From: Neoalteromonas flava
GTDB taxonomy: Bacteria; Pseudomonadota; Gammaproteobacteria; Enterobacterales; Alteromonadaceae
NCBI RefSeq assembly: GCF_002807685.1
Contig: NZ_PEAX01000008.1
Coordinates: 1 to 64,000, forward strand
DNA: 64,000 nt
Direction of reading: 5' to 3'
Below are positions 35,739-46,481 of the stretch, piece after piece. Every line of letters begins with the position of its first letter. Positions within the stretch are counted from its first letter, which is position 1. A model generated the notes under the pieces. The model saw only the letters and a program-made list of their open reading frames with translations. It searched no databases and was not told where the DNA came from. The translations under genes were made by a program, and so were the position numbers.

Positions 35739-36983
35739 ATGTCAAAATTTTTTGATTGGTTTAATAAAGATAAGTCGAAACCTTTAACACGCGAAGATCA
35801 CATTGCCGAGCATTCCACTGACAGTTCGGAGTCAGCTCCTGTAGATACGATTACTGAATCCCCCATGCCGCTAGAGCAAATCGAAGGCGCAGTGACACAA
35901 ACTACCGAGCACGATCCGCAGCCAGACCCCGCCTCGCCTCAAGTAGTCAGCGAATCTACTGATGACGTAAAACCATCCGAGCAGTCGTCTACAGCAAGCG
36001 AAGGCGCAGAGTCGAAGCCAGCAACGATTCCCGCGGAGCCCAGCAAGCCAAAGTTCTTCGAGCGCTTAAAAGCCGGATTGTCACGCACTAAGCAGAATAT
36101 AGGCACGGGATTTGTCGCCTTATTCAAAGGTAAATCGATTGATGATGATCTGTATGAAGAACTTGAAACTCAGCTGTTAGTCGCCGATGTGGGTATGGAC
36201 ACTACGACTAAAATCATTGATCGGTTAACTGAGAACGCTAAGTTGTCACAATTAAAGGATGGTGAGGCCTTGTACGCCATGCTGCGTGAGCACATGCAGG
36301 AGATGCTTGAACCGGTAAGTCAGCCGTTAGAATTAACTGCTAATCAAGGCCCCTACGTCATTCTAATGGTCGGAGTTAATGGGGTGGGTAAAACCACCAC
36401 CATTGGCAAGTTAGCCAAACAGTTCCAGCAGCAAGGCAAGCGGGTTATGTTAGCTGCGGGAGATACGTTCAGAGCCGCAGCAGTCGAGCAGTTAGAAGTA
36501 TGGGGTGAGCGCAATAATATACCGGTAATTGCCCAGCATACAGGTGCAGACAGCGCCTCGGTATTGTTTGATGCGCTGCAAGCCGCAAAAGCCCGCAACG
36601 CGGATGTGTTAATTGCCGATACTGCGGGTCGCTTACAAAATAAAGACAATCTAATGGAAGAGCTCAAGAAAGTGGTGCGCGTGATGCAGAAAATTGATCC
36701 GTCCGCGCCGCATGAGGTAATGCTCACCGTTGATGCAGGTACCGGGCAAAATGCGATCAGTCAAGCCAAGCTCTTCGGCCAAGCAGTTAATGTCAGCGGT
36801 ATCACTTTGACTAAGCTCGATGGAACTGCAAAGGGGGGAGTTATTTTCGCCATTGCTGATCAGCTCGGGATCCCGATCCGCTACATTGGGGTTGGCGAAG
36901 GGATTGATGACTTGCGCCGTTTTGACAGCGCTGAGTTTATCAATGCATTATTCAGTGACAATGAGAGTCGCGACTCCGAATAA
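35739..36983 (+). CDS. ftsY: Signal recognition particle receptor FtsY
   Basis: A 414-residue GTPase that docks SRP-ribosome complexes at the membrane. A long acidic N-terminal A domain (to about residue 100) is followed by the NG domain: GVNGVGKTTTIGKLA, DTFRAAAVEQL, DTAGRLQNKDNLMEEL, TKLDGTAKGG. 17 bases before ftsE. Confidence 0.97.
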   Translation: MSKFFDWFNKDKSKPLTREDHIAEHSTDSSESAPVDTITESPMPLEQIEGAVTQTTEHDPQPDPASPQVVSESTDDVKPSEQSSTASEGAESKPATIPAEPSKPKFFERLKAGLSRTKQNIGTGFVALFKGKSIDDDLYEELETQLLVADVGMDTTTKIIDRLTENAKLSQLKDGEALYAMLREHMQEMLEPVSQPLELTANQGPYVILMVGVNGVGKTTTIGKLAKQFQQQGKRVMLAAGDTFRAAAVEQLEVWGERNNIPVIAQHTGADSASVLFDALQAAKARNADVLIADTAGRLQNKDNLMEELKKVVRVMQKIDPSAPHEVMLTVDAGTGQNAISQAKLFGQAVNVSGITLTKLDGTAKGGVIFAIADQLGIPIRYIGVGEGIDDLRRFDSAEFINALFSDNESRDSE

Positions 36984-37000
36984 GTGACATAGGCGCAGGC

Positions 37001-37690
37001 ATGATCAAATTTGAGCAAGTAAGTAAGACCTATCCGGGTGGACAACGAGCGCTCCAAAAAGTGAACTTTCACTTGCAGGCAGGTGAAATGGCATTTCTGA
37101 CGGGGCATTCTGGTGCGGGTAAGAGTACGTTGCTTAAATTAATCAGCATTATGGAACGCCCTACGGTTGGCAAGATTTTCATCAATGGTCATGATTTGGG
37201 TAATATTACGCGCAACCAGATTGCCTATATTCGGCGTGATATCGGGATGATTTTTCAGGACCATAATCTACTCCTAGACCGCACGGTCTTTGATAATGTT
37301 GGGCTGCCTTTGGTCATTGAAGGCTATTCACATAAGCAAATTAAGAAACGGGTGGCTGCGGCATTAGAAATGGTTGGCCTTAGCGATAAGATCCGTCAGT
37401 TACCCGTAGCGCTCTCAGGCGGAGAGCAGCAGCGAGTGGGCATAGCGCGCGCGATTGTCAATAAGCCACCACTATTACTTGCTGACGAACCTACCGGTAA
37501 CCTTGACCCTAAACTCTCTATGGAAATCATCCGGTTGTTCGAAGATTTTAACCAGGCCGGTGTCTCGGTTCTCATTGCTACCCATGATCTAGGTTTGATA
37601 GCACGAATGCGCTACCGCACATTAACCTTGAAAAATGGCCAAATGATCACTGATGGACTCACTGAGTCGACGCCGGAGATGGTGTTATGA
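37001..37690 (+). CDS. ftsE: Cell-division ATP-binding protein FtsE
   Basis: 229 residues; Walker A GHSGAGKSTLLKL, signature LSGGEQQRVGIARA, Walker B LLADEPTGNLD. With FtsX it controls periplasmic amidase activity at the septum. Overlaps ftsX by four bases (ATGA). Confidence 0.97.
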   Translation: MIKFEQVSKTYPGGQRALQKVNFHLQAGEMAFLTGHSGAGKSTLLKLISIMERPTVGKIFINGHDLGNITRNQIAYIRRDIGMIFQDHNLLLDRTVFDNVGLPLVIEGYSHKQIKKRVAAALEMVGLSDKIRQLPVALSGGEQQRVGIARAIVNKPPLLLADEPTGNLDPKLSMEIIRLFEDFNQAGVSVLIATHDLGLIARMRYRTLTLKNGQMITDGLTESTPEMVL

Positions 37691-38670
37691 GCCTCCTCTT
37701 TAAAGACCGCCCTAGTGGTGCGGTGCAATCTAACAAGATCAATTTTATACAGCGTATTTTAATGTTTTTTGTTAATCATTTACGCCAAGCGTTGTACAGC
37801 TTAGGTGAGTTATGGCGTCAACCCGTAGCATCGATGATGACGATCGGCGTATTAGGGCTCAGTATTACCTTACCCAGTACCTTGTATATCTTGGTCAGCA
37901 ATGTTGAAAAAATGAGTGAAGGCTGGCAACAAGCCTCTGAAATCTCGCTGTTCCTGAAAAGCTCAGTCAACGAGCGTCAGTCGCAACAGTTAGTCACCCG
38001 GCTGGGGTTGTGGGAAGAAATTGACGGAGTCGTTTTTATTCCTAAACAACAAGCGCTGGAAGAGTTTGAGCAGCTGTCCGGGCTCGGCGACACTATCGCT
38101 TATTTGCCAGAAAATCCCATCCCGGATGTCGTGTTGGTAACGCCTACAAGCAAACACAGTAGTCCTACCGCAGCGAAAATGTTGCTAGAGAAATTACTCA
38201 ACGAGCGGGAAGTTGAAATCGGTAAATTAGATATCGATTGGTTAGAACGCTTGTACGCACTGGTGAATGTAGCTCGCGAGCTCGTTACCTTTATAGGTTT
38301 GCTTTTGTTTATGGCGGTGGTACTTATTATCGGCAATACAATCCGCTTAAATATCCTGAATAAGCGGGATGAAATCATCGTAATGAAATTAGTGGGTGCC
38401 ACAGATGCATTTATTCATCGCCCATTCTTGTATACCGGCTTCTGGTATGGCTTGCTTGGAGGGCTCATTGCGTGGTTCGCGGTATTGGCTATTTTATGGT
38501 GGATGGATGCCAGTATTACTCGATTTGCCGAGCTTTATCAGAAGCAGTTTTCCATCTCAGGATTGGACGGTGGAGCCTTGCTAACCATGCTAGGGCTTTC
38601 AGTGCTATTGGGTTTGATGGGTTCGTTTATTTCAGTACAACGTCACGTGCGTCAGATAGAGCCTCAATAG
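37687..38670 (+). CDS. ftsX: Cell-division permease-like protein FtsX
   Basis: 327 residues with a cytoplasmic N terminus, TM1 near 50-70, a periplasmic domain (SEISLFLKSSVNERQ to about 180) and three more TMs (GLLLFMAVVLIIGNTIRLNI, GFWYGLLGGLIAWFAVLAIL, LLTMLGLSVLLGLMGSF). Usual partner of FtsE. Its end overlaps the convergent EAL-HDOD gene by seven bases instead of being followed directly by rpoH. Confidence 0.95.
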   Translation: MSLLFKDRPSGAVQSNKINFIQRILMFFVNHLRQALYSLGELWRQPVASMMTIGVLGLSITLPSTLYILVSNVEKMSEGWQQASEISLFLKSSVNERQSQQLVTRLGLWEEIDGVVFIPKQQALEEFEQLSGLGDTIAYLPENPIPDVVLVTPTSKHSSPTAAKMLLEKLLNEREVEIGKLDIDWLERLYALVNVARELVTFIGLLLFMAVVLIIGNTIRLNILNKRDEIIVMKLVGATDAFIHRPFLYTGFWYGLLGGLIAWFAVLAILWWMDASITRFAELYQKQFSISGLDGGALLTMLGLSVLLGLMGSFISVQRHVRQIEPQ

Positions 38671-39905
38671 TTAACTTTGCGCTGAGGAAAATACGACGAC
38701 AATGTTTGGCGTACGCCATTGCCCCAGACTATCGCTTGATTATATAAACTATGGAGCTCTTTTTGGTCGATTTCGAGCTGTTTAGAAGCGCGAATAACAT
38801 TAAGCCATAGGCCGCTTTCAAAAGCTCTAACCAGGGTGAAATAGCGGCTAAACTCTTCACTTTCACCAAGGATACCTTGGGTTATTTCATCTGATAATGG
38901 CAACTGCACGAGAATATCGCTCATCGTTTGATCCAGTAACGCATCGAGCAATGAGAACAGTCCGATTAAAAATCCTATCGGTGGATCTATTTTTAAATGG
39001 CGCTTCTGCGACAACAAGTCAAAGAACTTTGCACGCACCAAAGACATATGGGTAAGTTCTAGTGGTTTTTCGTCACTGAGGTTGGCCAGAGACAGTAGGG
39101 CAATAAATTTTTTAATTTCGACTTCGCCCATGTAGTTCAGCGCGTGGCGCAATGAACTGATCTTGTAGCGCTTGTTGATCATTGGATTATTAATAAAGCG
39201 CAGCAACAGATACGACAAAGCCGCATCACGCTCGATGATTTGATTAATCCGGTCAAAGTCAAAATCAGGATTACTACTTTCACCCATCAAATCAACGAGG
39301 GTCAATTTACTCGCCGGTAAATCGCGTTGTAAACGCGCTTCGGGTTGGGCGAAGAAATAGCCTTGGAAGAATTGAAAACCAAGCGATTGGGATGTCGCAA
39401 AGTCATCATAAGTATTCACGTGTTCTGCGACGAGCTCTAAATTAGCATCAACCAAGCGAGGTAACTGCTTTTCTAAATGCTCAAAGCGATTGACTGCGAG
39501 GTCGATTTTAACAATGTCGACCAATGGCATAATCTCGGTTTTGCGATTGAGCAATTGCGGATCATCAAGGGCAATCCGGTAGCCTAAGTTTTTGGCATGC
39601 TTGCACGCGTCGGCAAGACCAATATCACCACTGGGGTCACGATTTAGCTCAATCACAACACGGTCGGGGTCTAACTCCTTTGGTACGCCCTGCATCAATG
39701 TGGCTGGATTTAAACTAATAAAGGAAGTTTTGTCGCCCGAAATGTCATCTAAACCCAACGCATAGAAATGCTCGGTGATGTATTGTTGCTTCTTATCTTC
39801 ATACTGTGGCAGGGCACCTTCCTTGCCATCACGAAAAATAAGTTCATACGCATAGACATCCTTTTCTTTATCGAGGATCGGATGTCGAGCTACAAATGCA
39901 AACAT
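38664..39905 (-). CDS. EAL-HDOD domain protein, copy A
   Basis: 413 residues: an N-terminal degenerate EAL domain (YAYELIFRDG, SLNPATL, IALDDPQLL in place of DDFGTG, VKIDLAV, VAEHV, FQGYFFAQPE), then an HDOD domain (RDAALSYLLLRFINNP, LRHALNYMGEVEIKKFIALL). Proteins of this YuxH-like group usually act as signalling adaptors without c-di-GMP hydrolysis. Long blocks are shared with the next gene upstream, so the two are tandem duplicates. AAAGGA precedes the start. Second gene of the pair, 31 bases after copy B. Confidence 0.88.
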   Translation of the reverse strand: MFAFVARHPILDKEKDVYAYELIFRDGKEGALPQYEDKKQQYITEHFYALGLDDISGDKTSFISLNPATLMQGVPKELDPDRVVIELNRDPSGDIGLADACKHAKNLGYRIALDDPQLLNRKTEIMPLVDIVKIDLAVNRFEHLEKQLPRLVDANLELVAEHVNTYDDFATSQSLGFQFFQGYFFAQPEARLQRDLPASKLTLVDLMGESSNPDFDFDRINQIIERDAALSYLLLRFINNPMINKRYKISSLRHALNYMGEVEIKKFIALLSLANLSDEKPLELTHMSLVRAKFFDLLSQKRHLKIDPPIGFLIGLFSLLDALLDQTMSDILVQLPLSDEITQGILGESEEFSRYFTLVRAFESGLWLNVIRASKQLEIDQKELHSLYNQAIVWGNGVRQTLSSYFPQRKVNY

Positions 39906-39936
39906 AGATTATTCCTTTACTTCAGCCGGTATGCGT

Positions 39937-41160
39937 TTATTCGCTTAGAGCACTTTGTTTCATGGCGTGCCCCCATTTCATCGCTTCATTATAAAATCTG
40001 TGAATGACTGTTTGTTCAATGCCGTATTGCTTCGAAAAGCGCGCTACTGCAGGCCAATTGCCGACTTCAAATGCCCTGGCAACGTTCACGCATGCGCGTA
40101 ATAAATTTTCATTCCCAATAAGCGCTGATTTAACGTTATCGGCCAGAGGTAGCTTTTCCACCAGCGATTGCATTGATTGATCCAAAATAGTATCAATCAA
40201 AGAGAATAGCCCGGTTAAAAATCCCGTCGGCGGATTTTCCCTTTCTTTTAACAGCAATGAGATAAGCTCACAAAATTTAGCCCGCACCAGTGACATATGC
40301 ATCAGCTCGATGGGCTTGCCTTCACTTAAATTTGCCAATGCAAGCAATGCAATAAACTTCTTAACTTCAATCTCGCCCATATAGGTAAGAGCGTGGCGTA
40401 ATGAAGTGATTTTATTGCGCTTGTTAAATAAAGGGTTATTGATAAACCGTAATAACATGAATGACAGCCCGACATCACGCTGTAAAACCTCATTTACCTT
40501 ATCATAATCAAATGTAGCGCTTGAACTAACCGCGACCAATTCTAGCAGTGATAGTTTTGATGCGCCCATTTGCTTATTTTTAACGATCTCTGGTCTGGCA
40601 AGAAAATAGCCTTGAAAGTAATCAAAGCCGAGGGCTTTGTATTGTTCAAACTCTTCCAAAGTTTCGACTTTCTCGGCAACCAACTTGGTTTTAGTCTCTT
40701 TTAGCGCGGGTAATTTCTCGGCGACTTGTTCAGAGCTTACCGCCTGAATGTCAATTTTAACAAAGTGTACAAACGGTAAAAATGGGTCCCACTTAGGGTC
40801 TAAATCATAATCGTCGAGGGCCAGTTTGTAGCCCAAATCACGAATATGCTTACATGCACTGACTAGCTCTTTAGTTACCTTCACGGTTTCGACGATTTCG
40901 ATCACTACCACGTTGGCATCAAGCGAGGTCGGAAAACGATAAAGTAGCGTATCTTGGTGAAAGTTAATAAACGCAGTTTTATTGCAACTTACCTCTTCTA
41001 TGCCCAACGATAAGTGATTTCCGGTTAGTATTTTCGAGGTGGCTTCGTCAGCGTTGATTTCAGGAAAACAATTTTGTTCTCCGTTGCGAAATAACAATTC
41101 GTATGCAAAGACGTTTTTTTCGGTATCAACGATGGGTTGTCGAGCGACATATGCAAACAT
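39937..41160 (-). CDS. EAL-HDOD domain protein, copy B
   Basis: About 407 residues with the same layout as copy A: EAL part (FAYELLFRNG, the usual Asn region replaced by INFHQDTL, LALDDYDLDP, VKIDIQ, VAEKVE, FQGYFLARPE) and HDOD part (RDVGLSFMLLRFINNP, LRHALTYMGEIEVKKFIALLAL). The ATG at 41160 (MFAYVARQPI) is chosen because it aligns with the start of copy A (MFAFVARHPI); the open frame reaches 41196. The pair interrupts the common ftsX-rpoH link. Confidence 0.87.
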   Translation of the reverse strand: MFAYVARQPIVDTEKNVFAYELLFRNGEQNCFPEINADEATSKILTGNHLSLGIEEVSCNKTAFINFHQDTLLYRFPTSLDANVVVIEIVETVKVTKELVSACKHIRDLGYKLALDDYDLDPKWDPFLPFVHFVKIDIQAVSSEQVAEKLPALKETKTKLVAEKVETLEEFEQYKALGFDYFQGYFLARPEIVKNKQMGASKLSLLELVAVSSSATFDYDKVNEVLQRDVGLSFMLLRFINNPLFNKRNKITSLRHALTYMGEIEVKKFIALLALANLSEGKPIELMHMSLVRAKFCELISLLLKERENPPTGFLTGLFSLIDTILDQSMQSLVEKLPLADNVKSALIGNENLLRACVNVARAFEVGNWPAVARFSKQYGIEQTVIHRFYNEAMKWGHAMKQSALSE

Positions 41161-41232
41161 AATAACAACAATTCTCTGGAGTGGCAGAAACACCACAATT
41201 ATTACGAAATTGTACGTTGATTGCTAAAAAAT

Positions 41233-41261
41233 GAAACTTTTTTATACAATTAACGGTCTTG
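41233..41261 (+). promoter_or_regulatory. Candidate sigma-E promoter upstream of rpoH
   Basis: GAAACTT (41233-41239), 16 bases, GTCTTG (41256-41261) resembles the sigma-E pattern GGAACTT-N16-GTCTGA. rpoH has a sigma-E promoter in E. coli. A sigma-32-like CTTGAAT-N14-ACCATAT (41258-41285) overlaps it. The spacing to the rpoH ATG (41407) is about 140 bases. Judged by eye only. Confidence 0.4.
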
Positions 41262-41406
41262 AATTAGGCGAAATCATCACCATATTGACTAGGTTAACAG
41301 GGAATCCGATAAATAATTGACCGAAAACGCGGTGATCGTCGTATAAGTAGGTAGTTTTAGTACGGTGGCTTTGCTACACTTTTCGGATATTTATTAGAGG
41401 TAACAC

Positions 41407-42261
41407 ATGAGTTCAAAAATGCAATCCATGGCATTGTCTGTTCCTCTCAGTGGCAGTATCGAGAGCTACATTCAAGCGGTTAGCGGTATAGACATGCTAA
41501 CAGCTGAAGAGGAACGTGAGTTAGCGATTCGCTTACGTGAAGAAGAAGATTTAGGTGCGGCCAGAAAATTGGTCATGTCGCACCTTAGATTTGTTGTCCA
41601 CATTGCCAAATCATACGCAGGCTATGGTTTACCCCAAGCCGATCTTATTCAAGAAGGTAACATTGGGTTAATGAAAGCGGTGAAGCGCTTCGATCCTTCG
41701 GTAGGCGTGCGTCTGGTGTCTTTTGCAGTGCATTGGATCAAAGCGGAAATTCACGAGTTTGTTCTGAAAAATTGGCGCATTGTTAAAGTTGCTACAACGA
41801 AGGCGCAACGTAAGTTGTTCTTCAACTTGCGCAAAGCAAAGAAACGCTTGGGCTGGTTTACACACGAAGAAGTTCAAAAAGTTGCGGAAGAATTGGGCGT
41901 TAGCACAAAAGAAGTGTTGCAAATGGAAGCGCGCATGAGCAGCCAAGATACGGCGTTTGATTTATCTGCTGATGATGACGAAAGCGGCAATTTTGCCCCG
42001 GTACAGTATCTAGAAGATAAGTCAGCCGATGTTGAGCAAGATGTGATTGATAACAACTGGGATCAACGCGCATCGAAGCGTCTATATGCAGCGATTAAAA
42101 CCTTGGATGCTCGCAGTCAGGAAATCATTGAAACACGCTGGCTATCCGATGATAAAACCACACTGCAAGATTTGGCTGATAAATATCAGGTATCGGCCGA
42201 GCGCGTTCGCCAGATTGAAAAGAATGCGATGAAAAAATTGCATTCAGCAATGGCAGCGTAA
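41407..42261 (+). CDS. rpoH: RNA polymerase sigma factor RpoH (sigma-32)
   Basis: 284 residues. Region 2 ([58 protein letters not shown]), the RpoH box ([15 protein letters not shown]) and region 4 ([20 protein letters not shown]) are all present. It directs heat-shock transcription; a matching promoter is seen before hslV in this window. AGAGGTAACAC precedes the ATG. Confidence 0.97.
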   Translation: MSSKMQSMALSVPLSGSIESYIQAVSGIDMLTAEEERELAIRLREEEDLGAARKLVMSHLRFVVHIAKSYAGYGLPQADLIQEGNIGLMKAVKRFDPSVGVRLVSFAVHWIKAEIHEFVLKNWRIVKVATTKAQRKLFFNLRKAKKRLGWFTHEEVQKVAEELGVSTKEVLQMEARMSSQDTAFDLSADDDESGNFAPVQYLEDKSADVEQDVIDNNWDQRASKRLYAAIKTLDARSQEIIETRWLSDDKTTLQDLADKYQVSAERVRQIEKNAMKKLHSAMAA

Positions 42262-42284
42262 TCTGGTACGTTTAATCTCACTAT

Positions 42285-42311
42285 AAACGCCGGCTTTAGT
42301 CGGCGTTTTTT
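42285..42311 (+). terminator. Rho-independent terminator of rpoH
   Basis: AAACGCCG, loop GCTTTAGT, CGGCGTTT continuing into a run of six T (TTTTTTAT). 23 bases after the stop. Confidence 0.9.
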
Positions 42312-42352
42312 ATTGGCCGCACTAAGGCTCTAATTGCAAACAATGCTTTTTA

Positions 42353-42826
42353 CTACTTGATTACGATGTGGTGTTGGTCCAAGAGACGCAGCTTATCTTT
42401 CACTAATATAAATACATCGCCATAATCTTTTTCCGTCAACGGCGCACCGGTGCCGCCAAGGCGCTCGACCAAATCAGGAACCGTATTGCTGTGGCCAACT
42501 ATAACGCAATCTCCCTGCGTTGTTGTTAGGCTGTTGATTAACTTTTCAGGTTGACGGGGATCGTACAATTGCACTTTTATTGAAAGCGCGTTGGCAAGCG
42601 GCGTGACTGATTGTAGAGTGCGCTGGTAATTCGTTGAATAGATACACTGAATGTCTTTGTCATTCAGTAATGCAGCTAACGCGTTCGCTTGCTGTATTCC
42701 GCGGGTTGAAAGGGGCGGATCGTCGGGTGTTGGCGCTTTTTCAAAATGCCGTAGCACGTAGTAGGTTTGTGCCAAGGCACTCGTCTGCAAGCAGAACAGC
42801 ATCAACCCAAGGAGTAATCCTTTCAT
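42353..42826 (-). CDS. Periplasmic histidine phosphatase family protein
   Basis: 157 residues with a signal peptide ([19 protein letters not shown]) and a phosphoglycerate-mutase-like fold: [10 protein letters not shown] in place of [55 protein letters not shown]. The second histidine (GHSNT) is conserved. Substrate unknown; exported relatives are common beside envelope genes. Its ATG overlaps the purT stop by four bases. Confidence 0.82.
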   Translation of the reverse strand: MKGLLLGLMLFCLQTSALAQTYYVLRHFEKAPTPDDPPLSTRGIQQANALAALLNDKDIQCIYSTNYQRTLQSVTPLANALSIKVQLYDPRQPEKLINSLTTTQGDCVIVGHSNTVPDLVERLGGTGAPLTEKDYGDVFILVKDKLRLLDQHHIVIK

Positions 42827-44007
42827 CCTAATATTACCTTCACTGCAGCCGCGGCTTGTTGGGCAGTGGAAACTGCGCCTTCAATGCTATCTCCCAGTGC
42901 TAATGCCACACCCATGCGACGAGTTCCCTGTACCGCCGGTTTACCAAATAAGCGCAGATCGGTGTCGGGTATGCAAAGTGCTTGCTCCAACGCCGTGTAT
43001 TGAATATCTGAGGTATCTCCGGAAACCAATATTACGGCAGAAGCGGCGTGACCTAATTGCCTAATGTTGGGGATCGGTAAGCCAAGGAACGCCCGCGCGT
43101 GCAGTGCAAATTCGGACAATGGCTGCGAAATTAAAGTCACGAGTCCGGTGTCATGAGGACGCGGTGAAACCTCACTAAAAATCACTTTATCGCCTTGAAT
43201 AAATAATTCAACGCCAAACAAACCATAGCCACCTAGCGCTGCCGTTACTTTAGACGCGATTGCTTGCGCGTTGGTTAATGCTGCAGCCGACATGGCTTGC
43301 GGTTGCCAGGATTCTCGGTAATCACCCTGCTCTTGGCGATGGCCAATGGGCTGGCAAAAACTCACACCCTCACTATGCTGAATGGTTAGTAGGGTTATTT
43401 CATAATCGAAATTAACTTGGCCTTCGACAATCACTCGTCCCTTGCCCGCGCGCCCACCTTCCTGAGCATATTGCCACGCGGCTTCAATATCCTCAGGGCC
43501 CGTTAGGCGAGATTGACCTTTACCTGATGAACTCATGATTGGCTTAACAAAACACGGGTAGCCAATCGCTTCTATGGCCTGCTTAAAATCAGCGTAATTG
43601 TCAGCGAACTGATAAGGCGAGGTTGGTATGTTGAGTTGCTCGGCTGCTAAGCGCCGGATCCCCTCGCGGTTCATAGTAGTATGAACCGCATTTGCTGAGG
43701 GTACGACAGTAAATCCCTCTTGTTCTAGCCGTAAAAGTTCTGCAGTCGCAATGGCTTCGATTTCCGGCACGATATAATGGGGTTTCTCTGTCATCACCGC
43801 AGCGCGCAGTTGTTCAGCATCTAACATCGAAAATACGTGTGCACGGTCAGCCACTTGCATTGCAGGGGCGTTTGCATAGCGGTCACACGCAATAACCTCA
43901 CAGCCGAGGCGCTGCAACTCTATAACTACTTCTTTACCTAATTCGCCAGCGCCAAGCAACATCACGCGCGTCGCACTGGAGCTAAAAGGGGTACCGATAG
44001 CAGGCAT
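42823..44007 (-). CDS. purT: Formate-dependent phosphoribosylglycinamide formyltransferase
   Basis: About 394 residues; ATP-grasp enzyme of purine synthesis using formate. Marks: [74 protein letters not shown]. The frame opens at 44100, but the ATG at 44007 is preceded by GGAG and matches the family N terminus. It begins one base after the yiiD stop. Confidence 0.96.
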   Translation of the reverse strand: MPAIGTPFSSSATRVMLLGAGELGKEVVIELQRLGCEVIACDRYANAPAMQVADRAHVFSMLDAEQLRAAVMTEKPHYIVPEIEAIATAELLRLEQEGFTVVPSANAVHTTMNREGIRRLAAEQLNIPTSPYQFADNYADFKQAIEAIGYPCFVKPIMSSSGKGQSRLTGPEDIEAAWQYAQEGGRAGKGRVIVEGQVNFDYEITLLTIQHSEGVSFCQPIGHRQEQGDYRESWQPQAMSAAALTNAQAIASKVTAALGGYGLFGVELFIQGDKVIFSEVSPRPHDTGLVTLISQPLSEFALHARAFLGLPIPNIRQLGHAASAVILVSGDTSDIQYTALEQALCIPDTDLRLFGKPAVQGTRRMGVALALGDSIEGAVSTAQQAAAAVKVILG

Positions 44008-44008
44008 C

Positions 44009-44926
44009 TTAATCTCCATTTTTTGCTGCGGGCAGCGGCAGCACCCAAAACACACCACTAAATTCGGCCACGGCATTATCTCCGTCGAGAATATCAACAC
44101 TCAGTTTAACCGGGCATTTTTTCCCATTGGCCAGCGTTTCAAACTTAGCGTTGACGGACTCAATATTGCAAATAGCGCGTGGCTGCATCGTGATTGGTTT
44201 ATGGTAGTGAATATCTCCATCACCGAGAACGATATCGCCGTCGAGTCCTTGCTGCTTGAGCTGCAAATGGATCATGCCCCAGCCGGTTAAGGTAGCAAGT
44301 GAAAAAATACTGCCCGCAAACATGGTACCGTGGACATTGATGTTCTTATTTAACGATGCTCGAGTCTCTAGTGTGCGGCCACTATACTGATAGATTTTTA
44401 TGCCCATATGCTCGGAAATAGGGATGGTATCTGACCAAGTGGCTTGCAATTCTGCACACCATTTGGGATGCAGCATCAAGACATTTTTCTCAGTAAGCTC
44501 TTTGACCATTTGGCTGCGTTTAAGCTTATTGAGTTCATTCGGTGCCTGAGCTTCGACTTTGTAGCCACAGGACTCGAAGAACGCGATGGATGTTTCGCGG
44601 CTATTAGTAATCGCACGAGTCGCGCCCAGCTGACGAGCGACGGCTTCAAGCGCCGACAATATCATTTGCCCTAGCCCTTTACGTTGATGATCAAGCGATA
44701 CGGCGATATGTCTAACTTGAGCTTCTTCCGAGGTATTTAGGTGAACCCTACCAACGGCCACAATTTCGCCTTTGCCATCGACGATCATGCGATGCTCTGC
44801 GACACTCTCATATTCATCTTTTTCACTACCTGGCGGGAAGTTCCAGGGTTTACGTAACAATTGCCAGCGAAAATCAAAGTAGTGCTCAAACTCTTCGTCG
44901 CTGCTTGGCGTGGCTATTTTATACAC
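44009..44926 (-). CDS. yiiD: Bifunctional GNAT acetyltransferase / hotdog thioesterase-like protein, YiiD type
   Basis: 305 residues: an N-terminal GNAT domain ([49 protein letters not shown]) and a C-terminal hotdog domain from about 160 ([29 protein letters not shown]). This fusion is that of E. coli YiiD; from memory, that family has been linked to malonyl-ACP decarboxylation feeding fatty acid synthesis. It lies between dtd and purT on the same strand. Confidence 0.85.
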   Translation of the reverse strand: MYKIATPSSDEEFEHYFDFRWQLLRKPWNFPPGSEKDEYESVAEHRMIVDGKGEIVAVGRVHLNTSEEAQVRHIAVSLDHQRKGLGQMILSALEAVARQLGATRAITNSRETSIAFFESCGYKVEAQAPNELNKLKRSQMVKELTEKNVLMLHPKWCAELQATWSDTIPISEHMGIKIYQYSGRTLETRASLNKNINVHGTMFAGSIFSLATLTGWGMIHLQLKQQGLDGDIVLGDGDIHYHKPITMQPRAICNIESVNAKFETLANGKKCPVKLSVDILDGDNAVAEFSGVFWVLPLPAAKNGD

Positions 44927-44986
44927 AAAAGACTCGCTTAATTTTGGAAGATAAACATTAGACCTTATTGTTAGGTAGTCGGCAAG

Positions 44987-45424
44987 TTAGCTAGTGAGCC
45001 AGAAAGTTACGGGACCATCATTGATCAGCGCAATCTGCATATCTGCACCAAACACGCCACACTCAACAGGTGAATGTAATGCCCGAGCTTGGGCGACAAA
45101 ATACGCAAACAACTCTTCACCCAGTTGTGGAGATGCCCCTTTGGAAAAGCCAGGGCGTGTGCCTTTTTGAGTGTCTGCCACCAAGGTAAATTGTGAAACT
45201 ACCAGCAGGCCACCACCAACCTGCTGTAAGTTGAGGTTCATGCGTCCTTCCGGATCAGAAAATACGCGGTAATTTAAGATCTTTTTAAGTAACTTGTCAG
45301 CGAGTGCTGTATCGTCATTGCGTTCAACGCCGAGCAACAATAATAAGCCTGAATTAATGCTTCCCACACATTGGTTATCAATGCTAACGCTAGCTTCTGT
45401 GACTCGCTGGATTAAACCTATCAT
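44987..45424 (-). CDS. dtd: D-aminoacyl-tRNA deacylase
   Basis: 145 residues. Removes D-amino acids (and glycine) from tRNA. Marks: [43 protein letters not shown] (with the catalytic SQFTL) and the C-terminal NDGPVTFWL (the cross-subunit NxGPxT motif). Overlaps pip by four bases. Confidence 0.96.
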   Translation of the reverse strand: MIGLIQRVTEASVSIDNQCVGSINSGLLLLLGVERNDDTALADKLLKKILNYRVFSDPEGRMNLNLQQVGGGLLVVSQFTLVADTQKGTRPGFSKGASPQLGEELFAYFVAQARALHSPVECGVFGADMQIALINDGPVTFWLTS

Positions 45425-46389
45425 TTTGCCCTACTGATATATTTATAAAACTCGTCTGTGGCTTTCCGCAGTGCATTGGCAATGCCTTCTTCACTGGTGC
45501 TATGCCCAGCATCGGGCACATATAGCAACTGGCTGTTTTCCCATTGTTGATGCAATGCATACGCTGCCTCCGCTTTACAAATCATGTCGTAACGACCATG
45601 AATGATGGTTGCAGGAATGTGCGCTATGTTAGCGATATTGTCGAGAATATAGTTTTCGGGAATAAAGCATTGATGCTTTAAATAATGACATTCTAACAAG
45701 GCCAAACTTTTAACTAAGTGAAAGTGTTGATGCACCAAAACGTTGGGGTAGGGTAATACGAGCTTCGATATGCGCTCTTCCCAGCTATACCAAGCTTGCA
45801 GCGCATGCGCTTGAGTGACTTCGTCTGCAGTATTGAAAATGGAGTAATAACGGTTGCATATATCTTCACTTGTGGCAGCAAAGTCAACTGGCTTGGCAAA
45901 TTCTGCGTAGGCTTCAGGATAAACACTCGCGGCGCCACAGTCAGGCCGCAAAAACCAATCGATATCCTGTTGCCGAGCCAAAAACGTACCGCGCAGGATC
46001 AATCCAGAGACATGTTGTGGAAATCGAATACTGTAGACTAGTGCAAGGGTTGAACCCCATGATCCACCAAAAACCAGCCATGAAGAAATACCTAAAAATT
46101 GGCGAATTTGCTCAATATCAGCGACTAAATGATCGGTTGTGTTTGCATGTAGTGCCGCGAACGGAACACTTTTACCGCATCCACGTTGGTCAAATCCGAT
46201 GATGTGATAGTGCTCCGGATTGAAAAAGCGTCGATAGATAGGATTTAGCCCCGCCCCAGGTCCGCCGTGGATGAAAAGCACGGGAATGCCGTTAGGATTG
46301 CCACTCATTTCAACAAACAGAGTGTGCTCATCACCTACATCTAACGTAGTGGTTTGGTATGGCGCAAGATCAGGGTACAGATTTGGCAT
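45421..46389 (-). CDS. pip: Prolyl iminopeptidase
   Basis: 322 residues, alpha/beta hydrolase that removes N-terminal proline. Marks: [22 protein letters not shown], nucleophile [21 protein letters not shown] (acid) and DAGHSTSE (base). First gene of the pip-dtd pair. Confidence 0.93.
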   Translation of the reverse strand: MPNLYPDLAPYQTTTLDVGDEHTLFVEMSGNPNGIPVLFIHGGPGAGLNPIYRRFFNPEHYHIIGFDQRGCGKSVPFAALHANTTDHLVADIEQIRQFLGISSWLVFGGSWGSTLALVYSIRFPQHVSGLILRGTFLARQQDIDWFLRPDCGAASVYPEAYAEFAKPVDFAATSEDICNRYYSIFNTADEVTQAHALQAWYSWEERISKLVLPYPNVLVHQHFHLVKSLALLECHYLKHQCFIPENYILDNIANIAHIPATIIHGRYDMICKAEAAYALHQQWENSQLLYVPDAGHSTSEEGIANALRKATDEFYKYISRAK

Positions 46390-46481
46390 TCTTTTTGTAT
46401 TATTCCACTTGTAGTCGAACAGGTGTTCGCCTATGTTAAGAACACTTTGATTGCAAATTCAACAGTTATGGAGAAAGAAAT

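Noticed and set aside
44008-44100. Longer N terminus for PurT.
   Set aside because: It only mirrors the end of yiiD in another frame; the ATG at 44007 has a GGAG and fits the family.
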